DNA of 64,000 nt from Ovis canadensis (lineage: Eukaryota > Chordata > Mammalia > Artiodactyla > Bovidae). Position 1 is the first letter of the stretch. Each line of letters starts with the position of its first letter. The stretch is taken from positions 28,226,501-28,290,500 of the forward strand of contig NC_091251.1 in assembly GCF_042477335.2 (NCBI RefSeq), written 5' to 3'. The notes below the pieces were generated by a model. The model searched no databases. It saw only the letters and a list, made by a program, of their open reading frames with translations, and was not told the origin of the DNA. Shown piece after piece: positions 33,707-46,954 of this stretch. The position numbers were made by a program, and so were the translations under genes.

Positions 33707-36390
33707 TTTGTTGTTCAGTCACCAAGTCCTGTCTGACTCTTTGTGACCCTGTGGACTGCAGCACGCTAGGCCTCCCTGTCCCTCACCATCTCCCAGAGTT
33801 TGCCCAAGTTCATGTCCACTAATCGGTGATATAACCAACCATCTCATCCTCTGTTGCCCTTTTCTCCTTCTGCCTTCAATCTTTCCCAGCATTGGGGTCT
33901 TTTCCAATGCATCAGGTGGCCAAAGTATTGGAGTTTCAACTTGAGCATTAGTCTTTCCAATGAATATTTGGGGTTGATTTCTTTTAGGATTGACTGGTTT
34001 GATCTCCTTGCTATCCAAAGGACTCTCAAGAGTCTTCTCTAGCATCATAGTTTGAAAGCATCAATTCTTTGGCACTCAGCCTTCTTTATGGTCCAACTCT
34101 CACATCCATACGTGACTACTAGAAAGACCATAGCTTTAACTATAAGGACCTTTGTTGGCAAAGTGATGTCTTTGCTTTTTATACGCTGTTTAGGTTTGTC
34201 ATACCTTTCCTTCCAAGAAGTAATCATCTTTGAATTTCATGGCTGAAGTTACCATCTGTAGTGATTTTAGAGCCCAAGAAGAGGTAATCTGTCATTGCTT
34301 CCACCTTTCTCCCATCTATTTGCCATGAAGTGATGGGACCAGATGCCATGATCTTAGTTTTTTTTAGTATTGAGTTTTAAGTCAGATTTTTCATACTCTT
34401 GTTTTACCTCATCAAGAAGCTCTTTAGTTCCCTGCTTTCTGCCATTGGAATGGTGTTATCTGCATATCTGAGGTTGTTGATATTTCTCCTGGCTGTCTTG
34501 ATTCCAGCTTATAGCTCATCCAGCCCAGCATTTCACATGATGTACTCTGCATATAAGTTAAATAAACGGGGTGACAATATACAACCTTGTCATACTGCTT
34601 TCTTGATTGTGAACCAGTCAGCTTTTCCATATAAGGTTCTTGACCTGCATACAGGTGTGTCTTCTGCATACCTCATAAGACAGGTAAGATGGTCTGATAT
34701 TCCCATCTCTTTAAGAGTTTTCCACAGTTTGTTATGATCCATACAGTCAAAGGCTTTAGCATCATCAATGAGATAGAAGTAGATGTTTTTCCGGAATTCC
34801 CTTGCTTTCTCTATGATCCAGCGAATGTTGGCAATTTGGTCTCTAGTTCCTCTGCCTTTTCTAAACCCACCTTGTACATCTGGAAGTTCTTGATTCAAGT
34901 ACTATGGAAGCCTGGCTTGAAGAATTTTGAGCATAACCTTACTAGCATGGCAAGTGAGCACAATTGTCTGATAGTTTGAACATTCTTTAGTACTTCCATT
35001 CTTGGGAATTGGGGTGAAGAATGACCTTTTCCAGTCCTGTGGCCACTGCTGAGTTTTCCAAATTTGCTGACATTTAGAGTGCAGTACTTTAATAGCATCA
35101 TTTTTCTTTTTTTAAAAAATTTAAGTAGCTCTGCTGGAATTTCATTATTTGCATTAGCTTTATTGGCAGCAGTGCTTCCTAAGGCCCACTTGACTTCACA
35201 CTCCAGGATGTCTGGCTCTAGGTGAGTGATCACACCATCATCATTATCTGGGTCATTAAGATCTTTTTCTGAACAGTTCTTCTATGTATTCTTGCCATCT
35301 CTTCTTGATCTCTTCTGCTTCTATTAGGTATTTACCCTTTCTGTCCTTTATTCTGCCCATCTTTGCATGAAATGTTACTTTGATATCTCCAATTTTCTTA
35401 AAGAGATCTCTAGTCTTTTCCCTTCTGTTGTTTCACTCTTTCTTTGCATTGTTCATTGAAGAAGGCCTTCTTGTCTCTCCTTGCTATTCTCTGGAACTCT
35501 GCATTCAGTTAGGTATACCTTTCTCTTTCTCCCTTGGTTTTCACTTCTCTTCTTTGTTGTCGCTATTTGTAAGGCCTCCTCAGATAACCACTTTGCCTTC
35601 TTGCATTTCTTTTATCTTTGGGATGGTTTTGTCAGTGCCTCCTGTATAGTATTACAAATCTCTGTCCATAGTTCTTCAGGCACTCTGTTTACCAGATCTA
35701 ATCCCTTGAATCTATTCATCACGCCCACTGTATAATCATAGGGGATTTGATTTGGGTGGGATTTGATTTAGGTCATACCTGAATGGCCTAGTGGTTTTCC
35801 CGGTTTTCTTTAGTTTAAGCCTGAATTTTGCTATAAGGAGCTGATGTTCTGAGCCACAGTCAGCTCACGGTCTTGTTCTTGCGGACTGTATAGAACTTCT
35901 CCATCTTTGGATACAAAGAATGCATAATCAATCTGATTTCAGGATTGACCATTTGGTGATATCCATGTGTAAAGTCATCCCTTGTGTTGTTGGAAAAGGG
36001 TGTTTGCTATGATCAGTGTGTTCTCTTGGCAGAATTTTGTTAGCCTTTGCCTTGCTTCATTTTGTACTTCAAGGCCAAACTTGCCTATTACTCCAGGTAT
36101 TTCTTGACTTCCTACATTTGCATTTCAATTCCCTATGATGAATAGAACATTTTTGGTTGATATTAGTTCTGTGAGGTCTTTTAGGTCCTCATAGAACTGG
36201 TTGGCTTCAGCTTCTTTGGCATCAGTGGTTGGGGCATAGACTTGGATCACTGTGATGTTGAATGGTTTGCCTTGGAAAAGAACTGAGATCATTCTGTTTT
36301 TGAGATTGCATCCAAGTACTGCATTTTGGACTCTTTCGTTGATTATGAGAGTGACTCCATTTCTTCTATGGGATTGCAAGGGAACTCATA
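33707..36390 (-). mobile_element. BovB LINE, longest copy, about 2.7 kb
   Basis: This copy reaches further 5' than the others in the window. At 36379-36125 the minus strand encodes part of the apurinic-type endonuclease domain ('NRMISVLFQGKPFNITVIQVYAPT', 'EANQFYEDLKDL'). A linker region, the reverse transcriptase and the C-terminal domain follow leftward to 33719. Many indels and stops mark it as older than the 11-13 kb copy. It lies antisense to SPESP1 and about 1 kb from a + strand BovB. Confidence 0.92.
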
Positions 36391-36825
36391 TTGAGAGAGA
36401 GAGTTTTTTTTTTTTAGGATTTAGGATTTTTTAGGATTCTCTCTTAACGTGTAGTGTTTTTGAGCATATTTCTTTGTACTGCCTGGGTATAACATTATGT
36501 ATACATAACTTACTACAGTCTATTGGTATCAGCATTTTGCTAGTTTCAGTGAAATGTAGAAACCTAACCTCCCTTTATGTTCTTTTACCTTCTCTCATTC
36601 ATAGTGTTGTCATATATATTTCTTTAGCATACATAGAGAACCACATCAGATAGTATTATAATTTTACTTCAGCTGTCAATCATAGTTTGAAAAACTCAAG
36701 AGGAAAAGAAAAGTTCACTGAATTTTCCCATATTTTTGCTCCTTCTGTTACTCTTTCTTCCTTGCCAATGTTCAGGATACCTTCTTTTATGATTTCCTTT
36801 TTTTTTTTATGTTGTTGTTTTATCC
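36391..36825. other. SPESP1 intron, unassigned
   Basis: About 430 bases including short T-rich runs. No gene seen. Confidence 0.35.
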
Positions 36826-36897
36826 CATGGATGGAGGAGCCTGGCAGGATAGTCCATGGGGTTGCAAAGAGTTGGACCCAACTGAGCGGCTTCACAT
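36826..36897 (+). mobile_element. Bov-A SINE fragment
   Basis: 'atcccatggatggaggagcctggcaggatagtccatggggttgcaaagagttggacccaactgagcg' is the 3' part of a Bov-A unit on the + strand. Confidence 0.8.
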
Positions 36898-37105
36898 GTT
36901 TAGTTACTAAGTTGTGTCTGACTGTTTTGTGACCCTCTGGACTATAGCCCACCAGGCTCTTCTGTCCATGGGATTTTCCAGGCAAGAATACTGGAGTGAA
37001 TTGCCGTTTCCATCTCCAGGGAATCTTGCTGACCTAGGAACTGGACCTGCGTCTCCTGCATTGCAGGCAGATTCTTTACTGCTGACCCACTAGGGATGTC
37101 CTCCT
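36898..37105 (-). mobile_element. Bov-tA SINE
   Basis: Reverse Bov-tA directly follows the + fragment ('taagttgtgtctgactgttttgtgaccctctggactatagcccaccaggc', then the head 'gaactggacctgcgtctcctgcattgcaggc'). The two form a small inverted pair. Confidence 0.92.
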
Positions 37106-37109
37106 TTCT

Positions 37110-38340
37110 GTTTAATGAGCTTAATTTAGTTATTCTTTTAGAATAGGTCTTCTGGCAACAATTTACCTTAATTTCCCTTCATCTGAGAGGTTTTAATTAT
37201 CCTTTCATTGCTGAAGGATTTTTTCCCTTGATAAAGAATTCTAGATTGATAGTCCTTTCCTTTTATCACTTGAAAAATATTATGCCATTTCCTTCTGACA
37301 TTAATGATTTCTCTTGAGAATTCAAATTGTAATTTAACCTGCTTCTTTCAAGACTTTTTTCTTTGTCTTTAGAGTTTTCAGAAGTTTGACCATGATACAT
37401 CTTAACATGGATTTCTTTGGGTTTATTCTGTTTTGAGATTTAGATTCTTGAATCTGTAAATTCATGTCTTTTGCCAAATTTGGGAAATTTTCAGTCATTA
37501 TGTTTTTGAATACCCATTTCTGTTTATCCTTTTTCTTTTCTCTTTCCAAGGCTCAGGTGACATGAATGTTAGATCTTTTTGTTACAGTCTGACAAGACTC
37601 TGAGGCTCTTTTCATTTGTTTGCATTTCATTTTTTCTCCTTTATTCAGGTTGGTAATTGCTGATATTCTATCTTCCAGTTCACTGCTTATTTCCTCTTTC
37701 CCCTCCATTCTGCTGTTGAACCTATCCACTGAGTTTTTCAGTTCAGTTATTGTTACTCAATTCTAAAACTTAATTTATCCTTATATATTCTATTTCTTTG
37801 CTGAGATTTTCTACTTATTTATTAAGACTTTTTATTTTTCATTTGTTTCAAGAAATCCATAATTGCTTGTTGAAGCATTTTTATGATGGCTACTTCTAAA
37901 TCCCTGTCAGATAATTCTAACATCTGCATCATCTCAGTGTTGGCATCTGTTGGGTTTCTTTTCTTAATCAAATTGAGATATTTCCTGGTTCTTGTAATGA
38001 CCACTACCCTTTGATTAAAACCTGGGTATTTTGGGTATTATGTTGTAAGACTGGACCTTATTTAACTCTTTTGCTACAGATTTAAATAGGTCTCTGACAC
38101 CACTTTAATGGTGGATGTGGGGTGTTGCCTTGTTACCACAGAAAGGAGCTGAAAGTCCTAGCTCCTTATTTGGCCTTCTCTACTTGAAAAGAAGAGGTAT
38201 TCATATTTGTTGCAGCACTTTGTGGGATAAGGGCAGAGGAATTGGGGAAGCTTAATGAAACTTGATGAGGGTGAAAGTCTGTGTTCTCCACTCAGCCTTT
38301 GCTGGTGGGGGTAGGATTGCAAGGTTTTCTGTGCTTTTGA
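37110..38340 (-). mobile_element. Old L1, ORF1 and 5' region
   Basis: Minus-strand pieces include 'FKNIMTENFPNLAKDMNLQIQESKSQNRINPKKS' (37510-37400), a recognisable L1 ORF1 C-terminal segment, and an upstream open stretch at 38004-37822. It is frame-broken. Confidence 0.7.
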
Positions 38341-38344
38341 CTCT

Positions 38345-38450
38345 TTTTTTTTTAATTGAAGGATAATTTCTTTACAGAATTTTGTTGTTTTCTGTCAAAC
38401 CGCAACATGAATCAGCCATAGGTATACATATATCCCCTCCCTTTTCTGTC
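38345..38450 (-). mobile_element. L1 3' end, short insertion
   Basis: A T run, then 'aattgaaggataatttctttacagaattttgttgttttctgtcaaaccgcaacatgaatcagccataggtatac' is the reverse 3' end of a ruminant L1, truncated to about 100 bases and probably inserted into the older L1. Confidence 0.7.
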
Positions 38451-38959
38451 TTGCTAGTTTATTCTTTTCCTGGTCCTTTGGCCATGAAGAAAGCAGTCTT
38501 TTCTTTGAGCCTTTTTGGTCTGTGTCCATTGGTGTTTTTGGATTGCCAGCATCTCCAGTTCCCAGTCTAGGATATATATGGCAAAAAGAAAACCCAGGGA
38601 ACTCACTGCTGTGTTGTTACTCAAGTCCTGAAGTCCCTAGTTGGTCTACCTTCATCACTCTACCTTTCAGAGTCTTCTCATCTCAGGCTTGTCTTACATA
38701 TAATGTTCAGGATTTTTATCTTTTAGTAGGAAGGATAGAGGAAAAATACATATTGTCTATCTTTTTGGAAGTAGAAGTCCAAATATATTGTTTTAAAACA
38801 TTGTATTTGGGGCTTATGGAAGAGGCATTACGTTTTACAAGTAAACAAGATTACCTAAGTAGAACACACATAGGAATTGTGTGATGACTTATTTTTAATT
38901 TTGGTCAAAATATGTTGGAATGAAATTTATAGTCATTTTGTCTATGTTATTTTCCAGTT

Positions 38960-39465
38960 TGTGTATGAAGTATGTCGACTTAAAAAAAATGCACTATGTG
39001 AGTGTTGTGAGTTAAGTTTTATTTGGGAAAAAATGAGTGCAGCCTGGGAGACAGCACCTCAGATTTTGGAGGAATTGTTCCAAAGAGGCAGGGGGGAAGG
39101 TCAGTATATATGTAATTTTGGTTAAGGAGGAATACATGCAACCAGACACGTATTTTTCCAGAAAGTTTCTGCTAGTCCTGTGAAGCTTTCTGCCTGTCAT
39201 GAGGATCATTCATCACCTTGCAGGATTTTAGTGCTATTTAAAATATGAGTAGATACAAGAATTGGGCTCATAAAATCGGCTCCTGAAAGTATCTATCTGA
39301 AGACCTGTCCTGCCAGTTTTTCCCTGAGTAGGGTGCCTCATTTCTGTTCACCCTGAACTCCTTTTGAGGGGGCAGGTATTGAAAATCAGCAGCTGCAGCA
39401 GCATATGATTTAATCCTTGTAGAGGTGGATAGCAAGTGCCAGTGTCAAATGCCAATTTGTAGTTG
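38960..39465. repeat. Possible solo LTR of an older endogenous retrovirus
   Basis: 'gttttatttgggaaaaaatgagtgcagcctgggagacagcacctcag' and the following 400 bases resemble a repeated LTR-type sequence of artiodactyls. I cannot fix its ends, strand or family, and no internal viral sequence lies beside it. Confidence 0.3.
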
Positions 39466-40614
39466 ATAGGCACTAGTTACTGGAAAGAAGAGAGGAGTCT
39501 TAATTGATGATCAGATACCTATTTAAGTTATTTAGATACAGTTTTATCTGAGTAGTGATTCATAGTACTCTAAATTAGAGAGAGACTATAAATAAACTCA
39601 CTATTTGAGAATTTATTTAAAATTGTCCTTTAATTTATTATTATAAGCAACTAACCAGTATACTTTATTTTCCTAGCAACATTGTTTTTACTTTAAAATG
39701 TTTGATACCAAACCTCAAGTTTTTGTCTTTTAAAAGCCTTTAGATTAATACATATGCTATTAATTTAAAATTGTTTTAGTTTGCAGGTTCATAATTAAGA
39801 ATTTCAGGAATTATAACCAAGTTAATGTCAAAATAAAATACAGTTCATATTAAATGTTGTCAGAGAATTATAGCAGTTAAAGACTATACATAGAACATTT
39901 TAATGGAAAAATTTTATTGGTCCTGATGATTTTACAGTATTGTGTAAGTTTTATAATAACCAGTTTTTGAGATTCCATATGTTTGGTTTGTAATACATTT
40001 CAAGTGAAATCCCATATTTACATTTTATGTATGTGTTGTTCGATACCGTTCTTGAAAAGTTTAGCTATATGGACTTCAAGTGCAAAAATCCAAATTCTAT
40101 ATAGATTTGGATGTGTCCTTACTTTCCAGTTTTGTATTCTGCAATAACTACACAATCACCACATAAATAAAACACAGAAGAACACATTTTTAAAAGTAAA
40201 TTTTTAAAAAAGTCTTAAGATTTACCACTTTTCTTTTGAGATTTTAAATTGTTACATTAAATAATGAACTTACCAAGAAATATTAAAATTACCTAGTTTT
40301 CTTATAGTCCTACATTTTATTACCCTTTGAAGTAAAAATTTTTCATATTAAAGCTTCCAAATTTGAGGCTATACATCTTTTAAAAATTGTAGCTCCTTTC
40401 CTTGTTTTTAACCAAAAAGCTGGAGTTGTTGGTTTAGTTTTCCTTTTTATTCAGCTTAGAAGCTATTGGTTCTTTGATCAAGATTTAGGGTGACATTTTT
40501 TTTTTATTTCTTAAAACTTTAGTCTCAAAAGAACTAAAGAACTAGGTATCTTTCTAATAAGCTTTTTAATATTAGCATTAGTGTCATTACTTTTTATTGT
40601 TATTTTTGGCATGT
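39466..40614. other. SPESP1 intron, unassigned
   Basis: About 1.15 kb, strongly AT-rich, with no recognised feature. Confidence 0.4.
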
Positions 40615-41885
40615 AGTCATCTCACATACTAGTAAATAATGCTCAAAATTCTCCAAGCCAGGCTTCAGCAATACGTGAACTGTGAACTTCCTGATGTTCA
40701 AGCTGGTTTTCGAAAAGGCAGAGGAACCAGAGATCAAATTGCCAACATCCGCTGGATCATGGAAAAAGCAAGAGAGTTCCAGGAAAACATCTATTTCTGC
40801 TTTATTGACTATGCCAAAGCCTTTGACTGTGTGGATCACAATAAACTGGAAAATTCTGAAAGAGATGAGAACAACAGACCACCTGAGCTGCCTCTTGAGA
40901 AACCTGTATGCAGGTAGGAAGCAACAGTTAGATCTGGACATGGAACAACAGACTGGTTTCAAATAGGGAAAGGAGTACGTCAAGGCTGTATATTGTCACC
41001 CTGCTTATTTAACTTCTATGCAGAGTACATCATGAGAAACGCTGGGCTGGAAGAAGCACAAGCTGGAATCAAGATTGCTGGGAGAAATATCAATAACCTC
41101 AGATATGCAGATGACACGACTGTTATGGCAGAAAGTGAAGAGGAACTAAGAAGCCTCTTGATGAAAGTGAAAGTGAAGAGTGAAAAAAGTTAGCTTAAAG
41201 CTCAACATTCAGAAAATGAAGATCATGGCATCCGGTCCCATCACTTCATGGCAAATAGATGGGGAAACAGTGGAAACAGTGTCAGACTTTATTTTTGGGG
41301 GCTCCAAAATCACCACAGATGGTGATTGCAGCCATGAAATTAAAAGACGCTTACTCCTTGGAAGGAAAGTTATGACCAATCTAGATAGCATATTCAAAAG
41401 CAGAGACATTACTTTGCCAACAAAGGTCCTTCTAGTCAAGGCTATGGTTTTTCCAGTGGCCATGTATGGATGTGAGAATCAGACTGTGAAGAAAGCTGAG
41501 CGCCCAGGAATTGATGCTTTTGAACTATGGTGTTGGAGAAGACTCTTGAGAGTCCCTTGGACTGCAAGGAGATCCAAGCAATCCACTCTGAAGGAGATCA
41601 GCCCTGGGATTTCTTTGGAAGGACTGATGCTAAAGCTGAAACTCCATTACTTTGGCCACCTCATGCGAAGAGTTGACTCATTGGAAAAGACTCTGATGCT
41701 GGGAGGGATTGGGGGCAGGAGGAAAAGGGGATGACAGAGAATGAGATGGCTGGATGGCATCACCAGCTCAATGGCCGTGAGTTTGAGGGAATTCCAGGAG
41801 TTGGTGATGGACAGGGAGGCCTGGCGTGCTGCAGTTCATGGGGTTGCAAAGAGTCGGACACGACTGAGTGACTGAACTGATGGAA
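40615..41885 (+). mobile_element. BovB LINE, 5'-truncated, 1.27 kb
   Basis: The + strand encodes 'MLKILQARLQQYVNCELPDVQAGF', the catalytic block 'FIDYAKAFDCVDH' (about 40799-40840), and 'LRYADDTTVMAESEEE' (about 41098-41146). It continues into a 184-codon stretch of the C-terminal domain (41180-41734). Single-base indels near 40850 and 41190 and a stop at 41732 disable it. Both catalytic aspartate boxes survive. Confidence 0.93.
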
Positions 41886-42224
41886 CTGAGTCACTTTTTA
41901 GTTGCATAGAAACTCTTGCCCCACCCCACCCCCCTTTTTAGTGTAAGGTTTCTGGAAAAAATTGTTAGTTAGAACAGTTAATGTGCTTTAGTTTTACTAG
42001 TTAGGAAAATCTCTCCAGAAACAGATAAAGATGTAACTGTTGAGGTTTTTCCAAAACAATGCATTTATATATTTCCATTCTTTTAAATGTATATTGTGGA
42101 TGAAATTGTTTTTACCCCTATTATGAATTGAGGTTTTTATTCAATTAGATATATTCATGCAATTTTATATTAACTTCCTCATGCTTTAAAATAGTAAAAT
42201 TTGGCATATGTAATAGCATAATGA
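41886..42224. other. SPESP1 intron, unassigned
   Basis: About 340 AT-rich bases with a C-rich run near 41920. No gene seen. Confidence 0.4.
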
Positions 42225-42475
42225 TCCACTCCAGTGTTCTTGCCTAGAGAATCCCAGGGACGGGGGAGCCTGGTGGACTGCTGTCTATGGGGTTGCACAG
42301 AGTCATACACGACTGAAGCAGCAGCATCGCATAATGGCATAATGAAAAGATATAGCATAATGAAACTGATAATGGGCTGCCGTCTATGGGGTTGCACAGA
42401 GTCGGACACGACTGAAGCAGCAGCATCGCATAATGGCATAATGAAAAGATACAGCATAATGAAACTGATAAATAA
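42225..42475 (+). mobile_element. Bov-A2-type SINE fragment carrying a 99-bp tandem duplication
   Basis: It starts 'ccactccagtgttcttgcctagagaatcccagggacgggggagcc'. The SINE end plus its flanking 'gcataatgg' sequence is then present twice: 42281-42379 and 42380-about 42473, offset 99 bases and about 96% alike. The second copy lacks the SINE start, so this is a tandem duplication after insertion rather than a second insertion. Confidence 0.9.
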
Positions 42476-43189
42476 AACTCTTGGTTTATGCATGCCTTCA
42501 GTTAGCTCTGCTAACTAAAATGAAAATAACTCCTATTGATAAATTTAAATTTTATTAATTCTAGTTCTTTTAAAATGATTTTTAAAATCTTTGTGTTAAT
42601 GTCCAGTAAGTATAATGCAAACCAGTTACCAATATGAGATTTTAAATATATAATATACATAGAATAAGGTGCACAGTCTAATGTATAGTTTAATCAATTT
42701 TTATAGTTAATGCTTCTGGGTAAGCAGTGCATAAACAAACAAAATATTTCCAGCTAGTTTAGTTTGCAAGCGTTATATTTTAACATATAGAAATAGTTGA
42801 AGTCTTACATAGAAATTTATTTATTTTTTAAAATTTATTTTAATCAGAGGCTACTTACTTTACAATATTGTAGTGGTTTTGTCATACATTGACATGAGTC
42901 AGCCATGGGTGTACATGTGTTCCCCATCCTGAACCCCCTCCTTCCCTCCCAATCCTATCCCACTGGGTCATCCCAGTGCACCAGCCCTGAGAACCCTGTC
43001 TCATGCATTGAACCTGGACTGGTGATCTGTTTCACATATGATAATATACATGTTTCAATGCTATTCTCTCAAATCATTCCACCCTTGCCTTCTCCCACAG
43101 AGTCCAAAAGACTGTTCTATACACCTGTGTCTCTTTTGCTGTCTCGCATGTAGGGTTATTGTTACCATTTTTCTAAATTCCATATATAT

Positions 43190-44002
43190 TGCTGGGAGAA
43201 ATGTCAATAACCTCAGATATGCAGATGACACCATCCTTATGGCTGAAAGTGAAGAAAAACTAAAGAGCCTCTTGATGAAAGTGAAAGAAGAGAGTGAAAA
43301 AAGTTGGCTTAAAGCTCAACATTCAGAAAACTAAGATCATCGCATTCAGTCCCATCACTTCATGGCAAATAAATGGGGAACAGTGGAAACAGAGGCTGAC
43401 TTTATTTTTCTGGGCTCCAAAATCACTGCAGATGGTGATTGCAGCCATGAAATTAAAAGCCACTTGCTCCTTTGGAAGGAAACTTAGGACCAACCTAGAC
43501 AGCATATTAAAAAGCAGAGACATTACTTTGCCAACAAAGGTCCGTCTAGTCAAGGCTATGGTTTTTCCAGTAGTCACGTATGGATGTGAGAGTTGGACAT
43601 TAAAGAAAGCTGAGCTCAGGATTGATGCTTTTGAACTGTGGTATTGGAGAAGACTCTTTAGAGTCCTTTGGACTGCAAGGAGATCCCACCAATCCGTCTT
43701 AAAGGAGATCAGTCCTGGGTGTTCATTGGAGGGACTGATGTTGAAGCTGAAACTCCAATACTTTGGCCATCTGATGCAGAGAGCTGACTCATTTGAAAAG
43801 ACCCGGATGCTGGGAAAGATTTGAGGGCAGGAGGAGAAGGGGATGACAGAGGATGAAATGGTTGGATGGCATCACCGACACAATGGACATGGGTTTGGGT
43901 GGACTCTGGGAGTTGGTGATGGACAGGGAGGCCTGGCATACTGTGGTTCAGGGGGTTGCAAAGAGTTGGACATGACTGAGTGACGGAATTGAACTGAACT
44001 GA
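43190..44002 (+). mobile_element. BovB LINE nested in the L1
   Basis: The + strand starts 'gctgggagaaatgtcaataacctcagatatgcagatgacac' (YADD intact) and runs through 176 open codons (43294-43824) of the C-terminal domain to 'tgacggaattgaactgaactga'. The flanking L1 continues on both sides ('ctaaattccatatatat' and 'tactgtattggtgttttctttctggc'). Compared with the other L1 at about 5740-5790, some eight target bases are missing at the join. It must be younger than its host L1. Confidence 0.93.
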
Positions 44003-45109
44003 TACTGTATTGGTGTTTTCTTTCTGGCTTACTTCACTCTGTATAAAAGGCTCCAGTTTTATCCACCTCATTAGAACTGATTCCAATGTATTCTTTTTAA
44101 TGGCTGAGTAATATTCCATTGTATATATGTACCACAGCGTTCTCATCCATTCATCTGTTGATGGACATCTAAGTTGCTTCCATGTCCTGGCTATTATAAA
44201 TAGTGCTGCGATGAACATTGGGGCACATGTGCCTCTTTTGATTCTGGTTTCCTCAGCATGTATGCCCAGCAATGAGATTGCTGGGTCATATGGCAGTTCC
44301 AGTTTTTTAAGGAATCTCCACACTGTTCTCCATAGTGGCTGTACTAGTTTGCATTCCCACCAACAGTGGGAATTCGCCACACCCTCTCCAGCATTTATTG
44401 TTTGTAGACTTTTGGATAGCAGCCATTCTGACTGGCGTGAAATGGTACCTCATTGTGGTTTTGATTTGCATTTCTCTGATAATGAGTGATGTTGAGCATC
44501 TTTTCATGTGTTTGTTAGCCATCTGTATGTCTTCTTTGGAGAAATGTCTGTTTAGTTCTTTGGCTCTTTTTTTGATTGGGTCATTTATTTTTCTGGAATT
44601 GAGCTGCAGGAGTTGCTGTTATATTTTTGAGATTAATTCTTTGTCAGTTGCTTCATTTGCTATTATTTTCTCCCATTCAGAAGGCTGTCTTTTCTCCTTG
44701 CTTATAGTTTCCTTCGTTGTGCAGAAGATTTTAATTAAATTAGATCCCATTTGTTTATTTTTGCCTTTATCTCCAATATTCTGGGAGGTGGATCATAGAG
44801 GATCCTGCTGTGATTTATGTTGGAGAGTGTTTTGCCTATGTTTTCTTCTAGGAGTTTTATAGTTTCTGGTCTTATGTTTAGATCTTTAATCCCTTTTGAG
44901 TTTATTTTTGTGTATGGTGTTAGAAAGTTCTAGTTTCATTCTTTTACAAGTCGTTGACCAGTTTTCCCTGCACCATTTGTTAAAGAGATTGTCTTTTCTC
45001 CATTGTATATTCTTGCCTCCTTTGTCAAAGATAAGGTGTCCATAGGTGCGTGGATTTATCTCTGGACTTTCTATTTTGTTCCATTGATCTATATTTCTTT
45101 GTGCTAGTA

Positions 45110-45895
45110 CTATACTGTCTTGATGACTGTAGCTTTGTAGTAAAGCCTGAAGTCAGGCAGGTTGATTCCTCCAGTTCCATTCTTCTTTCTCAAGATTGCT
45201 TTGGCTATTCGAGGTTTTTTGTATTTCCATACAAATTGTGAAATTATTTGTTCTAGTTCTGTTAAAAATACAGTTGGTAGCTTGATAGGGATTGCATTGA
45301 ATCTGTAGATTGCTTTGGGTAGTATACTAATTTTAACTATATTGATTCTTCCAATCCATGCACATGGTATATTTCTCCATCTATTTGTGTCCTCTTTGAT
45401 TTCTTTCATCAGTGTTTTGTAGTTTTCTATATATAGGTCTTTTGTTTCTTTAGATAGATATATTCCTAAGTATTTTATTCTTTTTGTTGCAATGGTGAAT
45501 GGAATTGTTTTCTTAATTTCTTTTTCTGATTTCTCATTGTTAGTGTATAGGAATGCAAGGGACTTCTGTGTGTTAATTTTATATCCTGCAACTTTACTAT
45601 ATTCATTGATTAGTTCTAGTAATTTTCTGGTGGAGTCTTTAGGATTTTCTATGTAGAGAATCATGTCATCTGCAAACAGTGAGAGTTTTATTTCTTCTTT
45701 TCCAATCTAGGTTCCTTTTTCTGCTCTGATTGCTGTGGCCAAAACTTCCAAAACTATGTTGAACAGTAGTGGTGAGAGTGGGCACCCTTGTCTTGTTCCT
45801 GACTTTGGGGGAAATGCTTTCAATTTTTCACTATCGAGGATAATGTTTGCTGTGGGTTTGTCATATATAGCTTTTATTATGTTGAGGTACATTCC
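45110..45895 (-). pseudogene. L1 ORF2 reverse transcriptase segment
   Basis: Two open stretches (45892-45707 and 45664-45110) cover part of the reverse transcriptase and the following thumb region: '[22 protein letters not shown]', then FADD (read at about 45662-45679), then '[15 protein letters not shown]' and '[14 protein letters not shown]'. A stop near 45704 separates the halves. The active-site box is intact but the protein is not. Confidence 0.88.
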
Positions 45896-46954
45896 TTCTA
45901 TTCCTGCTTTCTGGAGGGTTTTTATCAGAAATGGATGTTGAATTTTGTCAAAGGCTTTCCTCTGTATCTATTGAGATAATCATATGGTTTTTATCTTTCA
46001 ATTTGTTATTGTGGTGTATTACCTTGATTGATTTGTGACTGTTGAAGAATCCTTGCATCCCTGGGATAAAGCCCACTTGGTCATGAGGTAGGATCTTTTT
46101 AATGTATTGTTGGATTCTGTTTGCTATAATTTTGTTAAGGATTTTTGCATCTATGTTCATTAGTGATATTGGCCTGTAGTTTTCTTTTTTTGTGGCATCT
46201 TTGTCTGGTTTTGGTATGGGATAATGGTGGCCTCATAGAATGAATTTGGAAGTTTACCTTCTTCTGCAATTTTCTGGAAGAGTTTGAGTAAGATAGGTGT
46301 TAGCTCCTCTCTAAATTTTTGGTAGAATTTAACAGTGAAGCCATGTGGTCTTGGACTTTTGTTTGCTGGAAGATTTCTGATTACAGTTTCAATTTCCATG
46401 CTTGTGATGGGTCTGTTAAGATTTTCTATTTCTTCCTGGTTCAGTTTTGGAAAGTTGTACTTTTCTAAGAATTTGTCCATTTCTTCCACGTTGTCCGTTT
46501 TATTGGCATATAGTTGCTGATAGTAGTCTCTTACAGTCCTTTGTATTTCTGTGTTGTCTGTTGTGATCTCTCCATTTTCATTTCTAGTTTTGTTGATTTG
46601 ATTGCTCTCCTTTTGTATCTTGATGAGTCTGGCTAATGGTTTGTCAATTTTATTTATCTTCTTAACGAACCAGCTTTTGGCTTTGTTGATTTTTGCTATG
46701 GTCTCTTTTGTTTCTTTTGCATTTTTTCTGCCCTAATTGTTAAGAACTCTATCCTTCTACTAACCCCGGGGTTCTTCATTTCTTCCTTTTCTAGTTGCTT
46801 TAGGTGTAGAGTTAGGTTATTTATTTGACTTTTTTCTAGAAGTAAGCCTGTATTACTATGAACCTTCCCCTTAGCACTGCTTTTACAGTGTCCCATAGGT
46901 TTTGGGTTGTTGTGTTTTCATTTTCATTCATTTCTATGCATATTTTTATTTCTT

